A stretch of DNA of 47,827 nucleotides, from positions 1 through 47,827 of the forward strand of contig JAOTXY010000021.1 in assembly GCA_029862125.1 (NCBI GenBank), given 5' to 3'. A program made the translations under genes and the position numbers. The notes beneath the pieces are model-generated. The model was not told the origin of the DNA. It searched no databases and worked only from the letters and a program-made list of their open reading frames with translations. The first letter of the stretch is position 1; each line of letters opens with the position of its first letter. Of this stretch, positions 46,135 through 47,827 are shown one piece after another. The DNA comes from Gammaproteobacteria bacterium (GTDB taxonomy: Bacteria > Pseudomonadota > Gammaproteobacteria > GCA-001735895).

Positions 46135-47364
46135 ATGCCTCTGCTGGTACAAAAATTTGGTGGAACTTCGGTAGGCTCGATAGAGCGGATAGAGGCGGTT
46201 GCCGATAAGGTAATCTCGTACCGAAACGCGGGTAACGACATGGTGGTCGTGGTTTCGGCAATGGGCGGTGAAACCAATCGTTTAGTCGAACTTGCACGGC
46301 AGGTTGACCCGCAGGCGCGCGGACGCGAACTCGATGTTCTGTTGACGACTGGTGAGCAGGTCACGATAGCGCTGCTGGCAATGGCGTTAGAAAAAAGAGG
46401 TTACCCGGCACGCTCCTACACGGGAGCCCAGGCCAGGATCATGACCGATAGCTCGCATAACAAGGCGCGCATCAAGTCTATCGACAACGTGAAAATGACC
46501 GATGACCTTAAACAAGGACGCATTGTAGTCGTCGCCGGATTCCAGGGTGTCGACGAACACAACAACATAACAACGCTCGGTCGCGGCGGTTCTGATACCA
46601 CTGGCGTGGCCCTGGCTGCTGCGTTGAAAGCAGACGAATGCCAGATTTTTACCGATGTCGACGGCGTCTACACGACTGACCCCCGGGTTGAGCCGGAGGC
46701 GCGTCGCCTGGACACCATTACCTTCGAAGAAATGTTGGAACTAGCGAGTCTCGGGTCCAAGGTGTTGCAAATTCGAGCGGTTGAATTCGCTCAAAAATAC
46801 CAGGTGCCATTGCGCGTACTTTCATCATTCGAAGCGAGCGAAGGCACTTTAATAACCACAGAATATGGTACGGATAAAACTATGGAACAAGCCCTGATAT
46901 CGGGCATCGCGTTCAATCGCGACGAAGCCCAGTTAACCATAAACGGTGTATCCGATACGCCAGGCGTCGCATACCAGATAATTGGACCGATTTCAGATGC
47001 CAATATCGAAGTCGATATGATCGTGCAAAACGTCGGTGCTGACGGAACCACAGACTTTACCTTTACGGTTCATCGAAATGATTTCGACACTGCGCTGGAA
47101 GCGCTTGAACAGACTGCAAAGCGGATGAAGGCCCGCGAAGTCTCCGGTAACAACAGGATCGTCAAGATTTCAATCGTCGGTGTCGGTATGCGCTCACATG
47201 CCGGAATAGCAAGTCGAATGTTCGAAATTCTGGCTACAGAGGGCATCAATATCCTGATGATTTCGACTTCAGAAATTAAGATTTCGGTCGTTGTCGATGA
47301 AAAATACCTCGAATTAGGCGTGCGCGCCTTACATGATGGCTTCGATTTAAAAACAAAGTCATAA
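46135..47364 (+). CDS. lysC: Aspartate kinase (monofunctional, two ACT domains)
   Basis: First step of the aspartate pathway leading to lysine, threonine and methionine. Kinase domain: VQKFGGTSVGS at 5-15, VVSAMGGETNRL, LTTGEQV, TLGRGGSDTTGVALA and FTDVDGVYTTDPR. Two ACT domains follow (about 265-405), including the regulatory segments VSDTPGVAYQI and VGMRSHAGIASRMF with STSEIKISVVV at the end. Feedback by lysine plus threonine is usual in this subfamily, but the effector is not readable here. It belongs with metX as an early step for methionine. Confidence 0.96.
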   Translation: MPLLVQKFGGTSVGSIERIEAVADKVISYRNAGNDMVVVVSAMGGETNRLVELARQVDPQARGRELDVLLTTGEQVTIALLAMALEKRGYPARSYTGAQARIMTDSSHNKARIKSIDNVKMTDDLKQGRIVVVAGFQGVDEHNNITTLGRGGSDTTGVALAAALKADECQIFTDVDGVYTTDPRVEPEARRLDTITFEEMLELASLGSKVLQIRAVEFAQKYQVPLRVLSSFEASEGTLITTEYGTDKTMEQALISGIAFNRDEAQLTINGVSDTPGVAYQIIGPISDANIEVDMIVQNVGADGTTDFTFTVHRNDFDTALEALEQTAKRMKAREVSGNNRIVKISIVGVGMRSHAGIASRMFEILATEGINILMISTSEIKISVVVDEKYLELGVRALHDGFDLKTKS

Positions 47365-47372
47365 ATTATTTC

Positions 47373-47395
47373 AACTGGCTTCAGCAAAGCCAGTT
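47373..47395. repeat. Perfect hairpin after lysC
   Basis: AACTGGCTT (47373-47381) and AAGCCAGTT (47387-47395) with a 5-nt loop, 9 bp past the lysC stop. The following bases are GGGTTA, not a T-run, so intrinsic termination is doubtful; Rho or mRNA protection are alternatives. Confidence 0.6.
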
Positions 47396-47451
47396 GGGTT
47401 ACACTCACAAGCGGCTCGGAGAAAGGCCCTTATAACAATAAAAAGTAAGGT

Positions 47452-47505
47452 CCCTGTGAAGGATACAGGGTTAGATTACTGTTATATTGATTTGGAGAGA
47501 TAGGA
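47452..47505 (+). promoter_or_regulatory. csrA leader with candidate CsrA-binding sites
   Basis: Hairpin CCCTGT (47452-47457)/ACAGGG (47465-47470) exposes the loop GAAGGAT, which contains AAGGAT, a match to the ARGGAU core of the CsrA consensus. Two more GGA triplets lie in the ribosome-binding region: 47494-47496 and AGGA at 47502-47505 directly before the ATG. This is the layout of an autoregulated leader. Confidence 0.55.
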
Positions 47506-47706
47506 ATGCTGATATTGACTCGGCGTGTCGGGGAGACCTTAATGATCGGCGACGAAGTGACCGTAACCGTTCTCGGCGTTAAGGGAAACCAGGTAAGGAT
47601 TGGGGTGAATGCGCCTCGGGAAGTGGCGGTGCATCGTGAGGAAATCTACGATCGCATCAAGGCGGAAGAGGGGCAGGAAGAATTGGGAAATACAGCCGAA
47701 GGATAA
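47506..47706 (+). CDS. csrA: Carbon storage regulator CsrA
   Basis: 66-residue dimeric RNA-binding regulator that represses or stabilises target mRNAs by binding GGA in hairpin loops. The sequence begins [18 protein letters not shown], with Arg6-type and the later [19 protein letters not shown] containing the Arg44 position needed for RNA binding. The ribosome region is GGAGAGATAGGA. Position between lysC and tRNA-Ser is conserved in gammaproteobacteria. Confidence 0.97.
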   Translation: MLILTRRVGETLMIGDEVTVTVLGVKGNQVRIGVNAPREVAVHREEIYDRIKAEEGQEELGNTAEG

Positions 47707-47761
47707 ATTTCGGTTCCAGTTAAAGCGGGTTCAATCGCTTTCATACAATCAAATACTTTGT

Positions 47762-47785
47762 AATAGCCTTGTTAAATAGGCTATT
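47762..47785 (+). terminator. Hairpin between csrA and tRNA-Ser
   Basis: AATAGCCT (47762-47769) and AGGCTATT (47778-47785) with an 8-nt loop. No clear T-run follows (GCATTGTAATTT), so it may be a weak terminator or processing site before the tRNA. Confidence 0.4.
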
Positions 47786-47810
47786 GCATTGTAATTTATA
47801 CACTTAATTC

Positions 47811-47827
47811 GGAGAGATGGCTGAGTG
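47811..47827 (+). tRNA. tRNA-Ser, 5' end only
   Basis: The last 17 bases read GGAGAGATGGCTGAGTG, the usual acceptor 5' strand and D-stem start of a bacterial serine tRNA. A serine tRNA downstream of csrA is conserved in this group. The anticodon lies outside the window. Confidence 0.75.

Noticed and set aside
47373-47395. Rho-independent terminator of lysC
   Set aside because: The stem is perfect, but the sequence after it is GGGTTA, not a T-run; kept only as a hairpin.

Overview
The window reads as a chromosomal segment of a free-living or symbiotic gammaproteobacterium, probably marine and uncultured. Four gene orders support this: mrdA-mrdB-mltB-rlpA-dacA-ybeD-lipB-lipA, bamD/rluD-pgeF-clpB, recA-recX-alaS, and lysC-csrA-tRNA-Ser. 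GC looks moderate and even, and there is no phage, insertion sequence, CRISPR array or rRNA. No gene is visibly broken; only the first CDS (GGDEF) and the last tRNA are cut by the window edges. A PPi-dependent phosphofructokinase beside a membrane pyrophosphatase is known from methanotrophs and sulfur-oxidising chemoautotrophs, so such a lifestyle is possible, but nothing here proves it.

Layout. 1-900: end of a diguanylate cyclase, then a 517-bp gap filled by two large palindromic elements. 904-4986 (-): pyrophosphate block ppa, pfp, hppA. 5190-13119 (+): cell elongation and wall enzymes (PBP2, RodA, MltB, RlpA, DacA) running into lipoate synthesis (YbeD, LipB, LipA). 13120-13516: a second gap with two palindromic elements. 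13517-16137 (-): nadE, tas, bamD. 16203-23386 (+): rluD, pgeF, clpB, an unusual HEAT-repeat/Ser-Thr kinase, bolA. 23396-29604: a spermidine-synthase-like methyltransferase (-) divergent from a TfpZ-like membrane protein, then fmdB-type protein, aspS, nadA and metX (+). 29743-35001 (-): diguanylate cyclase, 7Fe ferredoxin, mutS, ppk2. 35127-40554: pncC (+), then antiporter, a fused four-cluster ferredoxin/molybdopterin oxidoreductase and its putative membrane anchor (-). 40799-47827: recA, recX, alaS, a TSUP permease (-), lysC, csrA and the 5' end of tRNA-Ser.

How genes work together. Phosphoanhydride energy is a theme: PPi can be hydrolysed (Ppa), used to pump cations (HppA) or exchanged with fructose phosphates (Pfp), and polyphosphate can be used by PPK2. 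Two c-di-GMP synthases with intact inhibitory sites and a global RNA regulator (CsrA) point to lifestyle switching. The Mo/FeS fusion with its membrane partner is an uncharacterised cytoplasm-facing respiratory-type module.

The most unusual signal is non-coding. Large palindromes sit in all three convergent gaps longer than 15 bp. Two of them share a 44-nt identical core but have different, perfectly paired arms: seven covarying pairs in 20. Other points are a GTTC-N7-GTTC repeat upstream of recA, where a gammaproteobacterial LexA box would be expected, and an AAGGAT hairpin loop in the csrA leader that looks like a CsrA autoregulatory site.
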